NCBI GenBank assembly: GCA_023230485.1
Contig: JALNXG010000035.1
Location: 1-40,669 of the forward strand
Length of the DNA stretch: 40,669 bases
Direction of reading: 5' to 3'
Source: Melioribacteraceae bacterium
GTDB taxonomy: Bacteria; Bacteroidota; Ignavibacteria; Ignavibacteriales; Melioribacteraceae
Shown: piece after piece, positions 16,576 to 25,264 of the stretch
Position numbering within the stretch: position 1 is the first letter of the stretch
Layout of the letters: each line of letters begins with the position of its first letter
Notes under the pieces: generated by a model
What the model was told of the DNA's origin: nothing
The model's input: the letters and a program-made list of their open reading frames with translations, nothing else
Database searches by the model: none
Made by a program: the position numbers and the translations under genes

Positions 16576-18777
16576 CTAAACACTTATGTCGGTTGATTTG
16601 TTTTCAATCTCAGATTGGTTAGGATAACGTATTCTTTTATGATGCTGAGTTACTAAGCTCGCAAGGAAAGATTGTTTTATCTTGGTTATATCGCTAAAAG
16701 TTATAGGTGCATCATTAAGCTGACCATCACCAATTCTATAATTTATTAAATTATTAATAACGTTTTCTATTTTGCCCGGTTCGGGATCATTCATTGCTCT
16801 AACAGTTGATTCGCAGGCATCGGCTAACATGACCAAAGCTGTTTCCTTTGTGTTGGGTTTAGGCCCTTGATACCTGTATTTTTTTATATCCACTTTATCC
16901 TCACCATAAAGTTCTTTTGCCTTTTCATAGAAAAATGAAATTACAAGAGTACCATGATGCATTGGAATAAAATCAATAATTTCCGGTGGAAGCTCATATC
17001 GTTTAGCCAATTCAATACCTTTTGAAACATGCTCAAGTATTATTCTAGCACTTTCCTCTGGAGTCATTTCTTCATGTTTATTCCCTTTATCCATCTGATT
17101 TTCTACAAAACTCGATGGGTCGATGATCTTGCCAAGATCATGATAATAAGCACCTACGCGAGCGAGAATCGGTTTTGCTCCAATTGCTTCGGCTGCACTT
17201 TCTACCATTGTACCAATTGTCATTGAGTGAGTAAAAGTACCTGGTGCTGACCGTGCAATCTCTTTTAATCCGGGTCTATTAAAATCAGTTAATTCAAGCA
17301 GTGTTAAATCTGTTGTAATTTTAAATATCTTCTCGATAAAAATTATCAAGCCGTAAGTTAGAATAGGACTAACCAATGCATTAGTAAATGCAAATCCTGC
17401 AGTAATTAATATTTGATCATAAGATTCAAATCGCTCTAAACCAAATGCAAGAATACCCAAAGCATAACCGAGAAATATATATAAGAAGGAACGAAAAATT
17501 TGAGTACGATTTTTAATATCACGCACCGTATACGCAGCGAATGCACCTGCTAATATGTTAATCACCGAGAATACATAATCATTACCTCTAAGCCCACCGC
17601 ATGTAAGAGCAATTACGATAGTGCCATAAAAACCAACTCGAGAATCAAAAATAATAGTCAGTAACATTGATGCTACGGGCACTAATACAAGATACTCAAC
17701 CGGAGCTTTGACATTTATTTGAAAAACTATAAAGGTTAAGAAGCCGATAAATAATATGAGTATTGCAATAAGAAGAAGTTTTAGATTATCCTCAAATATT
17801 CTTTTTCGGAATAAATACAGATAGATAATCAGAAGAACAATAATTAAAATAATATGAAGAAATTTTCCAAAAAGCTGTGCTAGACGACCCCAAACCCCGA
17901 TTTCCTCACCTTTAGCTATTCTATAAGAATCTATTTTTAGTTTTGCTTCAGGAGTTATTCTATCATGTTTTGCAATAATTCTTTCATTCTCATTCACAAT
18001 ACCGATATTTTTCGATATCCGGTCTTTGGTTTGCTCGATAGCTTTTTCAGTAAGTACTTGAGAAAAAACAATATTTGGTTTAAGAAAATGATCTAAGTAT
18101 TCTGTTAAAGCACTATTAAGGGAATTATCTCCACCAAACGAATTTCTAAAATATAGATTAATAAAATCATTTTGAGAATTATAATCTAAAAATATTCTTT
18201 TAGGTACAATTCTTTCAAATCTTCCATCTCTTAAAGCGATTGAATCTTTCCTAATTTCACCATAATTAATATCTAGCAAGCCTCTTTGATAAATCCTTTC
18301 TAAAATACTCTTAGAGAATGAAAGAAAATCTTGAAAAGATTTGCCGTAGACTCTTTTGGAAAGATTTGAACCAAAACGATTTTGAATTGTTTCTAATGAT
18401 TGCTTGCTAAGAAATGTAATTTTTTCTATTGGCTCAGATGATTTAGATGATGAAATAATTCTGCGGCTAATATAGGAATTGTAATTACTAATAGAATCCA
18501 ACGCAGAAAATATTGCAGAAGAATCACGAAGAAATATTTGATGTATTTTCTCTCCAGCTTCTTTTTGTTCTTTTGAGTATAGGTCTTTGCTCTTAAGAAT
18601 TTCAAAAGTCAGAGAAGCAATTAGATCTTCTTCAATCCAAATTGATCCGATTGTAACCTCGGACTCAATAGATTCTCCTTTTGGGAACATCATGACGATC
18701 AATAAAACAAGGAGGAATAAAATTGTTATTTTTATTCTAAGACTATGCCTTATTTTATTTTTCTTTTCTTCATTCAT
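16576..18777 (-). CDS. pgpH: 7TM-HD family c-di-AMP phosphodiesterase, PgpH-like
   Basis: A membrane protein with an N-terminal extracytoplasmic domain (about 40-300, one anchor helix at 15-32), about seven membrane helices (305-482) and a cytoplasmic HD phosphohydrolase domain (about 505-700). The HD residues are H517 in GTFTHSM, H546-D547 in GAYYHDLGK, H583 in ILEHV and H607-H608 in PMHHG, as in PgpH, which cleaves cyclic di-AMP. The family usually controls osmotic balance and cell-wall stability. At 733 residues it is a typical length. It lies between a Cof-type phosphatase (2 bases upstream) and xerD. No c-di-AMP synthase gene is in the window. Confidence 0.92.
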   Translation of the reverse strand: MNEEKKNKIRHSLRIKITILFLLVLLIVMMFPKGESIESEVTIGSIWIEEDLIASLTFEILKSKDLYSKEQKEAGEKIHQIFLRDSSAIFSALDSISNYNSYISRRIISSSKSSEPIEKITFLSKQSLETIQNRFGSNLSKRVYGKSFQDFLSFSKSILERIYQRGLLDINYGEIRKDSIALRDGRFERIVPKRIFLDYNSQNDFINLYFRNSFGGDNSLNSALTEYLDHFLKPNIVFSQVLTEKAIEQTKDRISKNIGIVNENERIIAKHDRITPEAKLKIDSYRIAKGEEIGVWGRLAQLFGKFLHIILIIVLLIIYLYLFRKRIFEDNLKLLLIAILILFIGFLTFIVFQINVKAPVEYLVLVPVASMLLTIIFDSRVGFYGTIVIALTCGGLRGNDYVFSVINILAGAFAAYTVRDIKNRTQIFRSFLYIFLGYALGILAFGLERFESYDQILITAGFAFTNALVSPILTYGLIIFIEKIFKITTDLTLLELTDFNRPGLKEIARSAPGTFTHSMTIGTMVESAAEAIGAKPILARVGAYYHDLGKIIDPSSFVENQMDKGNKHEEMTPEESARIILEHVSKGIELAKRYELPPEIIDFIPMHHGTLVISFFYEKAKELYGEDKVDIKKYRYQGPKPNTKETALVMLADACESTVRAMNDPEPGKIENVINNLINYRIGDGQLNDAPITFSDITKIKQSFLASLVTQHHKRIRYPNQSEIENKSTDISV

Positions 18778-18779
18778 TT

Positions 18780-19628
18780 TTAAGTTTCTTTTGCTTTCAA
18801 AAGAATTCTTAAGAAATCAGCAGCTCCATCTTCATCGTTAGTTCTTTTAGTAACCATATCTGCCATTTTCTTTAACTCAGGAACTGCATTTGCAACTGCT
18901 ATCTTAAGAGCATCAGTTTCAAATAAAGATTTATCATTGTGCCAATCACCAATAACTGCAGATTCTCTCGGTTTTATTTTAAGATATTTACACAGTTTCT
19001 TAAGACCATTCCCTTTGCTCGAGCCAAGATTCCGAACTTCAAGATAATAAATTCCACCTTTTGAATTGGATTTATAATATGAAGTTTGCAATCCAAAAGT
19101 ATATGGAAATATTAACTTTTGAGATACATGTTTTACGTAATCTCCATAATCACTGGTCATAACAATTTCTAATACTTCATTCAAATAATGCTCATAAGAA
19201 TAAACCGGCTTATAAACAGCACCAAATTTATCCATAACTTCGGGAATAATTGAATTATCATCAGTATAATAAATAGCAGAAGGATGGCATAAAGCAATTT
19301 TCAAGAAATATTTATCTGCTAATCTAATAGCTTTTTTAACATATTTCGGTTTTATAAAAGTTTTATGAATAGGTTTTGTATCTGTATCTTTCTGAATTAA
19401 TGCGCCATCAAGTGTAATAATAGGGGCATCAATTTTCATCTCATCTATGTATGCCGAAACAGCAGAATGAAGTCTTCCGGTAGCAAAAGAGAATATAACT
19501 CCATACTTTTTTAATTGCTCAGTTAATTGTAGTGTCTCTTCTCCGATCATCCCCTGATTATTTAATAAGGTTCCATCCAAATCGAAAACTACTAATTTTA
19601 TCTTCTTAAGTCTTTCTTTGGTTATCAT
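18780..19628 (-). CDS. Cof-type HAD-superfamily phosphatase
   Basis: A haloacid-dehalogenase hydrolase of the Cof/YidA type acting on small phosphorylated metabolites such as sugar phosphates or flavin nucleotides. Motif I is VVFDLDGTLL (13-22, nucleophile D16 and acid D18), motif II FSFATGR, and motif IV GDWHND, where the usual serine after GD is tryptophan. The stretch between motifs II and IV is the C2B cap typical of Cof proteins. The C-terminal ANAVPELKKMADMVTKRTNDEDG is family-typical. It is 282 residues long. Substrate cannot be inferred. It lies two bases before the PgpH-like gene and 49 bases after the STAS gene, probably one transcript. Confidence 0.9.
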   Translation of the reverse strand: MITKERLKKIKLVVFDLDGTLLNNQGMIGEETLQLTEQLKKYGVIFSFATGRLHSAVSAYIDEMKIDAPIITLDGALIQKDTDTKPIHKTFIKPKYVKKAIRLADKYFLKIALCHPSAIYYTDDNSIIPEVMDKFGAVYKPVYSYEHYLNEVLEIVMTSDYGDYVKHVSQKLIFPYTFGLQTSYYKSNSKGGIYYLEVRNLGSSKGNGLKKLCKYLKIKPRESAVIGDWHNDKSLFETDALKIAVANAVPELKKMADMVTKRTNDEDGAADFLRILLKAKET

Positions 19629-19677
19629 TTTCTATGAATTTTGTGTAAAATAATTGAAAAGTACTGCCAAAAAGTAA

Positions 19678-20037
19678 TTATAGACTTTCGAGTTCTTTTA
19701 CAGCTTCATTAACAGTATTAAAAACAGGTAATACTCTATCAAGCTGTGAAATCTCGATGAGAGTCTTTACATTTCTAGTAGGTGCAGCTATTCGAATATG
19801 CCCTTCCGAGGATTGCAATATCCTAAAAGCTAATAGAATTGCACTTAGTCCTGAGCTATCGCAATAGTCCACTTCCGAAAGATCGATTACTAGTTTTTTA
19901 GATTCTTCTGTGTGTAAAAGAATTGTAAACTCACCTTTTACAAAGCCGGCAATGGACGAATCAAATCGTTTCTCATTTAACTTAAATATAACGATATCTC
20001 CACTTTTCTTTATTTCATAATTGATATTATCACTCAT
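19678..20037 (-). CDS. STAS-domain anti-anti-sigma factor
   Basis: A single STAS domain of 119 residues, like SpoIIAA/RsbV. Such proteins bind an anti-sigma kinase and release a sigma factor, or act in related switches. The phosphorylation loop is VDYCDSSGLSAILLAFRI (57-74), with serine 61 or 62 as the phosphorylatable residue. No partner kinase (RsbW/SpoIIAB type) or PP2C phosphatase is in the window, so partners must be encoded elsewhere. The ECF sigma pair at 25-26.5 kb uses a different mechanism and is not an obvious partner. It is preceded by a 72-base gap. Confidence 0.92.
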   Translation of the reverse strand: MSDNINYEIKKSGDIVIFKLNEKRFDSSIAGFVKGEFTILLHTEESKKLVIDLSEVDYCDSSGLSAILLAFRILQSSEGHIRIAAPTRNVKTLIEISQLDRVLPVFNTVNEAVKELESL

Positions 20038-20109
20038 AAATCGCCAAATTTTTATGGAAATTAAATATAATTTACTAATTAATAGGAATTATTAAAACAT
20101 TATAATGAA
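20038..20109 (-). promoter_or_regulatory. AT-rich gap upstream of the STAS gene, possible promoter
   Basis: This 72-base gap separates the STAS-HAD-pgpH-xerD run from the ligA run. It contains the self-complementary CATTATAATG at 20098-20107, which gives TATAAT on the minus strand (20104 to 20099). No convincing -35 element lies upstream of it. I see no terminator hairpin for the preceding gene. Confidence 0.2.
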
Positions 20110-20643
20110 TTATTTATTACTAAACATCATCAAAAGATTTACAATATATTTCCCTTTATCTGACATATTATCAGATGTTTTTATAATTATATCATAAAAT
20201 AATTCTGAATAATCTTTGTAATAACCAATCGACAATGAATTAGCCGGAATAGATGATAAAGTAGTTGCAAAAAAATCATCTTCATAATTTAGATCAATCA
20301 CTAAATCTTTTTTTTCATTATTAAATTTTTCAATAAATTTTTTCTTTGGTAATCCCAATCGGGACAGATCATTTTCATTATACGTAAGAAACTTTGTTCC
20401 CGATAGAATCGGAAAGCTACTTGTATGATTTTCTTCAATAACAAAAATTGCTTTTTTTCCAAGCGACAGTAAGAAATTTATTAAATATGAATAGTTATTA
20501 AAATTGTTATCCCCCTTTGGGAAAATAAATACAATGATTTCGGAATTTAGAAATTTTTCTTTGATATTCTGTTGAATTCTTTTCTTTTTTGAATAGCGAA
20601 ATTTCAAAATCATAAATCCGATTTTCTTATATATTTTCTTCAT
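20110..20643 (-). CDS. Hypothetical protein, possibly DUF6913-like
   Basis: I do not firmly recognise this 177-residue protein. It starts with a very basic stretch (KKIYKKIGFMILKFRYSKKKR), then a predicted strand-helix-strand pattern: EIIVFIFPKG, a helix NYSYLINFLLSLG, KAIFVIEEN, then KKDLVIDLNYED and SLSIGYYKDYSELFYDIII. The DLVIDLN and following IG recall small Bacteroidota proteins of the DUF6913 type and, loosely, the N-terminal half of GT9 heptosyltransferases; neither match is certain. No signal peptide or membrane helix is seen. It begins one base after the ligA stop, so it is co-translated with DNA ligase, but this says little about its role. Confidence 0.6.
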   Translation of the reverse strand: MKKIYKKIGFMILKFRYSKKKRIQQNIKEKFLNSEIIVFIFPKGDNNFNNYSYLINFLLSLGKKAIFVIEENHTSSFPILSGTKFLTYNENDLSRLGLPKKKFIEKFNNEKKDLVIDLNYEDDFFATTLSSIPANSLSIGYYKDYSELFYDIIIKTSDNMSDKGKYIVNLLMMFSNK

Positions 20644-20644
20644 A

Positions 20645-22663
20645 CTATTCTGTTCCAGTCAATTTTAGAAACGACTCTTCATTGATTATATTTAATCCCA
20701 ATTTAACAGCTTTATCATATTTAGAACCCGCATTTTCTCCAACAATTACAAAATCTAAATTCTTTGAAATTGCGCTTAAGACTTTACCCCCATTGGCGAT
20801 AATAATATCTTTTGCCTTGTCTCTCGACATTGAAGAAAGCGTGCCCGTTATAATAAAATTTTTACCCGACAATTTCTTTTCGCCTTGAATAGTTTCCTTT
20901 TCAAAAACTAATCCGGCTTGTTTTAATTTTGATATTAATTCTATGTTTGACTGTTGAGAAAAAAACTTAATAACACTACTACTTATGCTTGCTCCAATTT
21001 CATAGATGGAAGAAATGGCTTCGGAATCAGCATTCATAAGTTTATCAATCGAACCAAAGTGTTCCGCAAGTTTTTGGGCAGCTCCTAATCCGACATATCT
21101 AATTCCAATGCCATATAAAACCTTTTCAAAAGGGCGTGATTTACTATTCTCAATTGATATCAATAAATTGCTGATACTCTTCTCACCCAATCTATCAATT
21201 TTGATTAACTCATCTTTGTGAGTTATCAGTAAATAGATATCATCAATCGAATTTAAGTAACCTTCATCTACAAACAAGCTTATTAGTGCTTCGCCTAACC
21301 CATCAATATTCATTGCTCCACGTGAAGCGAAATGAATAATCCGACCTTTGACTTGAGCTGGACATAAATAATTTTCGCAATATAGAGCAACTTCTTCAGA
21401 GGATTTAACTAACACACTTCCACATTCAGGACATCTTACCGGCGGAAGAGTAATAATTGAATCGGGGTTTCTATTTTCTTTTACCACCGAAACTACTTTC
21501 GGAATTACATCTCCCCCTTTTTCAATTACTACTGTATCATTAATTCTTATATCTTTACGAAGAATTTCATCATAATTATGCAACGTGGCACGACTTATAG
21601 TAGAACCGGCTAATAAGATTGGTTTTAGTTCAGCAACTGGAGTTACAGCGCCTGTTCTTCCAACCTGCCAGGTAATGTTTTCTAAAATGGTTTCCTCTTG
21701 TTTTGCTTTAAATTTATAAGCAATTGCCCATCTTGGAGATTTTGCTATAGTTCCTAGTAAATCTTGTTGCTTTCTTGAATTTACCTTTATTACCACGCCA
21801 TCAATTTCATAAGAAAGACTGTCTCTTTTAATCTCCCACTCGTTGCAATATTGTATTACTTCATTTATGTTATTACATAATTTATAATTCGGATTAACTT
21901 TAAAACCCAATTCATCCAATAATTTCAAATTCTCATTTTGCGAAGCAATGAAAATATCGTCAGTAAATAAATAATATAAAAAAACTTGCAAATTTCTTGA
22001 AGCTACTGTTTTGGGATCAAGAAGCTTAATTGTACCCGCAGCAGAATTACGTGGATTGGCAAATAATTTCTCGTCATTTAATAAACGTAGTTCATTAATT
22101 TTTTTAAACGTAACTAAATCTAAAAATACTTCTCCTCTTACTTCAAAATTTAAAAGTTCCGCTGATTGTGATAGGGCATTAGTAACCTTGAGAGGGAGAG
22201 ATTTAATAGTTTTTATATTTTGAGTTACATCTTCACCGGAAATGCCATCTCCGCGAGTAACTGCTTTTGAATATCTACCATTTTCAAAAATGATACTTAT
22301 TGAAGCACCATCAATTTTTAGTTCGCAAATATATTCAATGCTTTCATCCGGAGGAAGATTTTCTTTTATACGTCTATCAAACTCCAATAATTCATTTTGG
22401 TTATATGAATTAGAAAGACTTAGCATCGGAGCTGAATGCTTAATTTCGGGAAAAGATTTTGATATATCTGAGGATACTCTCTGCGTGGGAGAATCAGACG
22501 TAATTAATTCAGGATGTTTTTTTTCTAAATCTAATAATTCTTCTAACAATTTATCATATTCAAAATCAGAAATCTGAGGATCGTTTTTAACGTAATATAG
22601 ATGCTCATGATTCCTTATTGCTTCGCGAAGCAATAAAACTCTTTTTTCAATTTCCTGAATCAT
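20645..22663 (-). CDS. ligA: NAD-dependent DNA ligase LigA
   Basis: LigA seals nicks during replication and repair using NAD+. Domain Ia (EHLYYVKNDPQISDFEYDKL, about 20-39) binds the nicotinamide mononucleotide part. The adenylation lysine is K116 in ELKIDG, followed by TRGDGISGEDVTQN (136-149). A four-cysteine zinc finger (CPECG...YCENYLCP) precedes helix-hairpin-helix repeats, and the C-terminal BRCT domain (LSGKNFIITGTLSSMSRDKA onward) is complete. I chose the ATG at 22663, giving 672 residues and the usual N-terminus MIQEIEKRV. This start overlaps the rodZ-like gene by 17 bases. A TTG five codons earlier is possible but adds nothing conserved. Confidence 0.96.
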   Translation of the reverse strand: MIQEIEKRVLLLREAIRNHEHLYYVKNDPQISDFEYDKLLEELLDLEKKHPELITSDSPTQRVSSDISKSFPEIKHSAPMLSLSNSYNQNELLEFDRRIKENLPPDESIEYICELKIDGASISIIFENGRYSKAVTRGDGISGEDVTQNIKTIKSLPLKVTNALSQSAELLNFEVRGEVFLDLVTFKKINELRLLNDEKLFANPRNSAAGTIKLLDPKTVASRNLQVFLYYLFTDDIFIASQNENLKLLDELGFKVNPNYKLCNNINEVIQYCNEWEIKRDSLSYEIDGVVIKVNSRKQQDLLGTIAKSPRWAIAYKFKAKQEETILENITWQVGRTGAVTPVAELKPILLAGSTISRATLHNYDEILRKDIRINDTVVIEKGGDVIPKVVSVVKENRNPDSIITLPPVRCPECGSVLVKSSEEVALYCENYLCPAQVKGRIIHFASRGAMNIDGLGEALISLFVDEGYLNSIDDIYLLITHKDELIKIDRLGEKSISNLLISIENSKSRPFEKVLYGIGIRYVGLGAAQKLAEHFGSIDKLMNADSEAISSIYEIGASISSSVIKFFSQQSNIELISKLKQAGLVFEKETIQGEKKLSGKNFIITGTLSSMSRDKAKDIIIANGGKVLSAISKNLDFVIVGENAGSKYDKAVKLGLNIINEESFLKLTGTE

Positions 22664-23522
22664 TTTTAGTATTAACAATTTTAAATGATTTAAAAACTCC
22701 GGTCGAATCGATCTTTAGATGCCAGAGCTCATTTCCCGAGGCAAGGACACCAAGATTTTTCCCATTCAATTTAGCGATTATAACAGCCGGGAACTGAACA
22801 GAAACCTCAAATAATGTATCGGCTTTAATTTCGATCGGATTCTCTGGTGTAAGTACCTCTTTAAACATTTCTCTTTTATCAGCCATCACTTTAATCCAAG
22901 TTGCTGTTGTAGTCGATATCGAAAGAGTTAAACTATCCAGCTCAATAAGTCCCACAGGTTTTACGACAGGTTTTTGAATTTCTTCATATCGAGAACTTGG
23001 TGGCGGTGTAATTTCTATATCAGAATTATCAGTAATAATTTTTGGGCTCGAATCAATAAATAAATAGGTAGAAATTGATCCAACTACTAAAAATATAATT
23101 AGTATTGCTAATACACTAAAAAAAGTTTTCTTTTCTAATGTTAAACTTCCGATAGTGAATGTATTAGATTGATTTTCTATTTGTAGTTCAATAATATCTT
23201 TGGTAGGTTCTGTTTCTTTAGGATTTTTAATGGTAGTTTCGGTTAAGTTTCCGTCTGCAATTATTTCGCTTTGAACTAAACCTTTCTTTGCAAACTCATA
23301 TTTGTTTATAGTTTCATTGACATCTAAATTCAAGTATTGGGCATATTCTTTAATAAAGGCTCGAATATAAATTTCAGGAAGTATTTCATAATCTCCATTT
23401 TCGATAGCAGAAAGAAACTTAACATCAATTCTAATTTTATTATAAACCTGTTGAAGTGAAACATTTTTCGCTTCACGAACAGATTTTAGTTCATCACCAA
23501 AATTTTTTAGTAATTCATTCAT
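22647..23522 (-). CDS. RodZ-like helix-turn-helix membrane protein
   Basis: Residues 1-75 form a cytoplasmic helix-turn-helix of the RodZ type (FGDELKSVREAKNVSLQQV, then IRAFIKEYAQYLNLD). One membrane helix lies at about 132-156, and a periplasmic DUF4115-type beta domain at about 195-285 (TTATWIKVMADKREMFKEVL). RodZ links MreB filaments to the elongation wall synthases and supports rod shape. In this clade the same layout may have other roles, and no mre or rod genes are in the window. The length of 291 is in range. It starts 12 bases after the rsmB stop and overlaps ligA. Confidence 0.88.
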   Translation of the reverse strand: MNELLKNFGDELKSVREAKNVSLQQVYNKIRIDVKFLSAIENGDYEILPEIYIRAFIKEYAQYLNLDVNETINKYEFAKKGLVQSEIIADGNLTETTIKNPKETEPTKDIIELQIENQSNTFTIGSLTLEKKTFFSVLAILIIFLVVGSISTYLFIDSSPKIITDNSDIEITPPPSSRYEEIQKPVVKPVGLIELDSLTLSISTTTATWIKVMADKREMFKEVLTPENPIEIKADTLFEVSVQFPAVIIAKLNGKNLGVLASGNELWHLKIDSTGVFKSFKIVNTKNDSGN

Positions 23523-23534
23523 ATATACCTTTTA

Positions 23535-24899
23535 TCAACTAATCCTTTTAATTCTAGCGGAGAAAGAGCCATCAATATTATGCAAATGAGGGAATGCACT
23601 TAGACATCCATTTTCATCATATAACTCGTTTGGGAAAAAAGTTTTATCTATATCTAATTCAAAATGAGGATTGCCAAAAAGAAATTTTTGAATTATAGAA
23701 TAATTTTCTTCCGGTTCCATTGTGCAAGTACTATAAACAAGATATCCTCCCTGTTTTAGTAAAGAAGCACCCTTTTCCAGAAGCTCAGATTGAATTGCGT
23801 TTAAATTACGAATATCTCCCAAATCTTTCTTCCATTTTACATCAGGTTTTTTTGTCAGTGTTCCTAAACCCGAACATGGAGCATCAATTAATACACGATC
23901 AAATAAACCATCATTATATTCAAGCGCATCGGCAACCACAATCTTAACATTAGTTACTTTTAGACGCAGAAGATTCTTTTCTAATATTTTTGTTCTACTT
24001 TCATATTTATCAAGAGCAACAATTTCACCTTCATTATTCATAAGGTCGGCAAGTAAACCGGTTTTGCCACCTGGAGCTGCGCAGAAATCTAATACTCTCA
24101 TTCCCGGTTTTGGGTCTAATAAATAAACTGGAATACCCGTGCTTTCATCCTGAACGCTAAAATACCCATTTGCAAAATATGTCCAGTCAGCTATATTTGT
24201 CAATATATTTAGCTTGATGAAATCTTTTACATAGATTGATTCTGTGTATTTAAGATTAACTTTATCAAGAAGAGATTTTAGTTCTTCTTTATTTGACACT
24301 AAGTTATTAACACGCAGCGATAAAGAGGGCTTTCCATTATTGGAAATTAATAACTGTTCGGTTTGTTCATTGCCAAATCGAGCTAACCAACGTTTTACCA
24401 TCCAATAAGGATGAGAATAATATGTAGCGAGATAATTAATTATGTCTTCATTAGGATCGGGATATTTTATTGCATCTTTGGTGCGGAGTATATTTCTAAG
24501 AACGGCGTTTGTTTGATCAGCATGTTTTTGCCCCTGTAATTTTTTTACAAAATCCACAGATTCATTCACAGCCGCATAATCGGGGACTTTATCTAAAAAG
24601 AGCATTTGGTAAACTGCAACACGGAGAGCATTTTTTATATTAGGAACTGCCTTAGAGAACTGCCCTTTATAAAACCCATTTAATATCCAATCAATTCTGC
24701 CTAGCCATCTAATAACACCATGTACAATTTCAAAAAGAAGTGCTTTATCTTGCCCGGAGAGATCGGAGTTTTTAATTTCGATTTCTAATAGTTTATCTAA
24801 ATATGCGTCAGTCCTATCGATCCTATTAAGTATTTTAATAGCAAGCCCACGCACACCGAGATATAAATTAGGAGAAAAATTATCAGTTGTTTGTTCCAT
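23535..24899 (-). CDS. rsmB: 16S rRNA (cytosine(967)-C5)-methyltransferase
   Basis: RsmB methylates C967 of 16S rRNA. An N-terminal NusB-like RNA-binding domain (about 10-140, with VPDYAAVNESVDFVKK) is followed by the SAM-dependent methyltransferase: DFCAAPGGKTG (271-281), LIDAPCSGLGTL (337-348, C342) and YSTCTMEPEEN (389-399, catalytic C392). I chose the ATG at 24899 (454 residues). A longer reading from 24971 would begin inside the rpmE terminator and add only a hydrophobic, unrelated stretch. A promoter probably lies between the terminator and this start (24900-24950), but none stands out. Confidence 0.95.
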   Translation of the reverse strand: MEQTTDNFSPNLYLGVRGLAIKILNRIDRTDAYLDKLLEIEIKNSDLSGQDKALLFEIVHGVIRWLGRIDWILNGFYKGQFSKAVPNIKNALRVAVYQMLFLDKVPDYAAVNESVDFVKKLQGQKHADQTNAVLRNILRTKDAIKYPDPNEDIINYLATYYSHPYWMVKRWLARFGNEQTEQLLISNNGKPSLSLRVNNLVSNKEELKSLLDKVNLKYTESIYVKDFIKLNILTNIADWTYFANGYFSVQDESTGIPVYLLDPKPGMRVLDFCAAPGGKTGLLADLMNNEGEIVALDKYESRTKILEKNLLRLKVTNVKIVVADALEYNDGLFDRVLIDAPCSGLGTLTKKPDVKWKKDLGDIRNLNAIQSELLEKGASLLKQGGYLVYSTCTMEPEENYSIIQKFLFGNPHFELDIDKTFFPNELYDENGCLSAFPHLHNIDGSFSARIKRIS

Positions 24900-24951
24900 A
24901 ATCACAAAAATAAATAAAAGAAAATAAAGATATGAAATTTGGAGAGTATCT

Positions 24952-24983
24952 GAAAACAAAAAGGGCTGCATAGCAGCCCTTTC
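24952..24983 (-). terminator. Rho-independent terminator of rpmE
   Basis: A perfect 10-base stem (24960-24969 with 24973-24982) around a three-base loop. Reading on the minus strand it is followed by TTGTTTTC after the stem's own T residues, giving a T-rich tail. It lies ten bases after the rpmE stop codon and separates rpmE from rsmB. Confidence 0.9.
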
Positions 24984-24991
24984 TTAGAAAA

Positions 24992-25201
24992 CTATTTGGC
25001 TTCTTTAAGCCCGTATTTTTTCTTAAATCTCTCAACGCGTCCTGTTGAATCTAACATCTTCTGCTTGCCTGTGAAGAATGGATGGCATTCAGAACAAATT
25101 TCTAATTTTATTGAGTTTACAGTTGATCTCGTAACAAAATTATTACCGCAGACGCATGAAACTTCGCAACGTTGATAATTTGGATGTATTCCTTTTTTCA
25201 T
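24992..25201 (-). CDS. rpmE: 50S ribosomal protein L31, zinc-binding type
   Basis: L31 bridges the large and small ribosomal subunits. The protein is 69 residues with the cysteine set of the zinc-containing form: C16 and C18 (SCVCGN) and C36 and C39 (ICSECHPFFTGKQK), followed by DSTGRVERFKKKYG. It is a stand-alone transcription unit, with its own terminator downstream and a 63-base upstream gap holding a 15-base palindrome. In bacteria with a second, zinc-free L31 this form is often linked to zinc supply; no second copy is in the window. Confidence 0.97.
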   Translation of the reverse strand: MKKGIHPNYQRCEVSCVCGNNFVTRSTVNSIKLEICSECHPFFTGKQKMLDSTGRVERFKKKYGLKEAK

Positions 25202-25232
25202 TTCATATACTCTTTATTTTAGAATCATTAAA

Positions 25233-25247
25233 ATAACTAATAGTTAT
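25233..25247 (-). promoter_or_regulatory. 15-base palindrome upstream of rpmE
   Basis: ATAACTA-A-TAGTTAT on the plus strand, a perfect 7-1-7 inverted repeat in the 63-base gap between the anti-sigma gene and rpmE, 32 bases before the rpmE ATG. It could be an operator (for instance for a zinc or ribosomal-protein control) or simply an AT-rich coincidence. No regulator is identified. Confidence 0.3.
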
Positions 25248-25264
25248 AATAATATCAAATATTT

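Noticed and set aside
24900..24971. N-terminal extension of RsmB with a hydrophobic segment
   Set aside because: It would begin inside the rpmE terminator and has no family support; the ATG at 24899 fits the known N-terminus.
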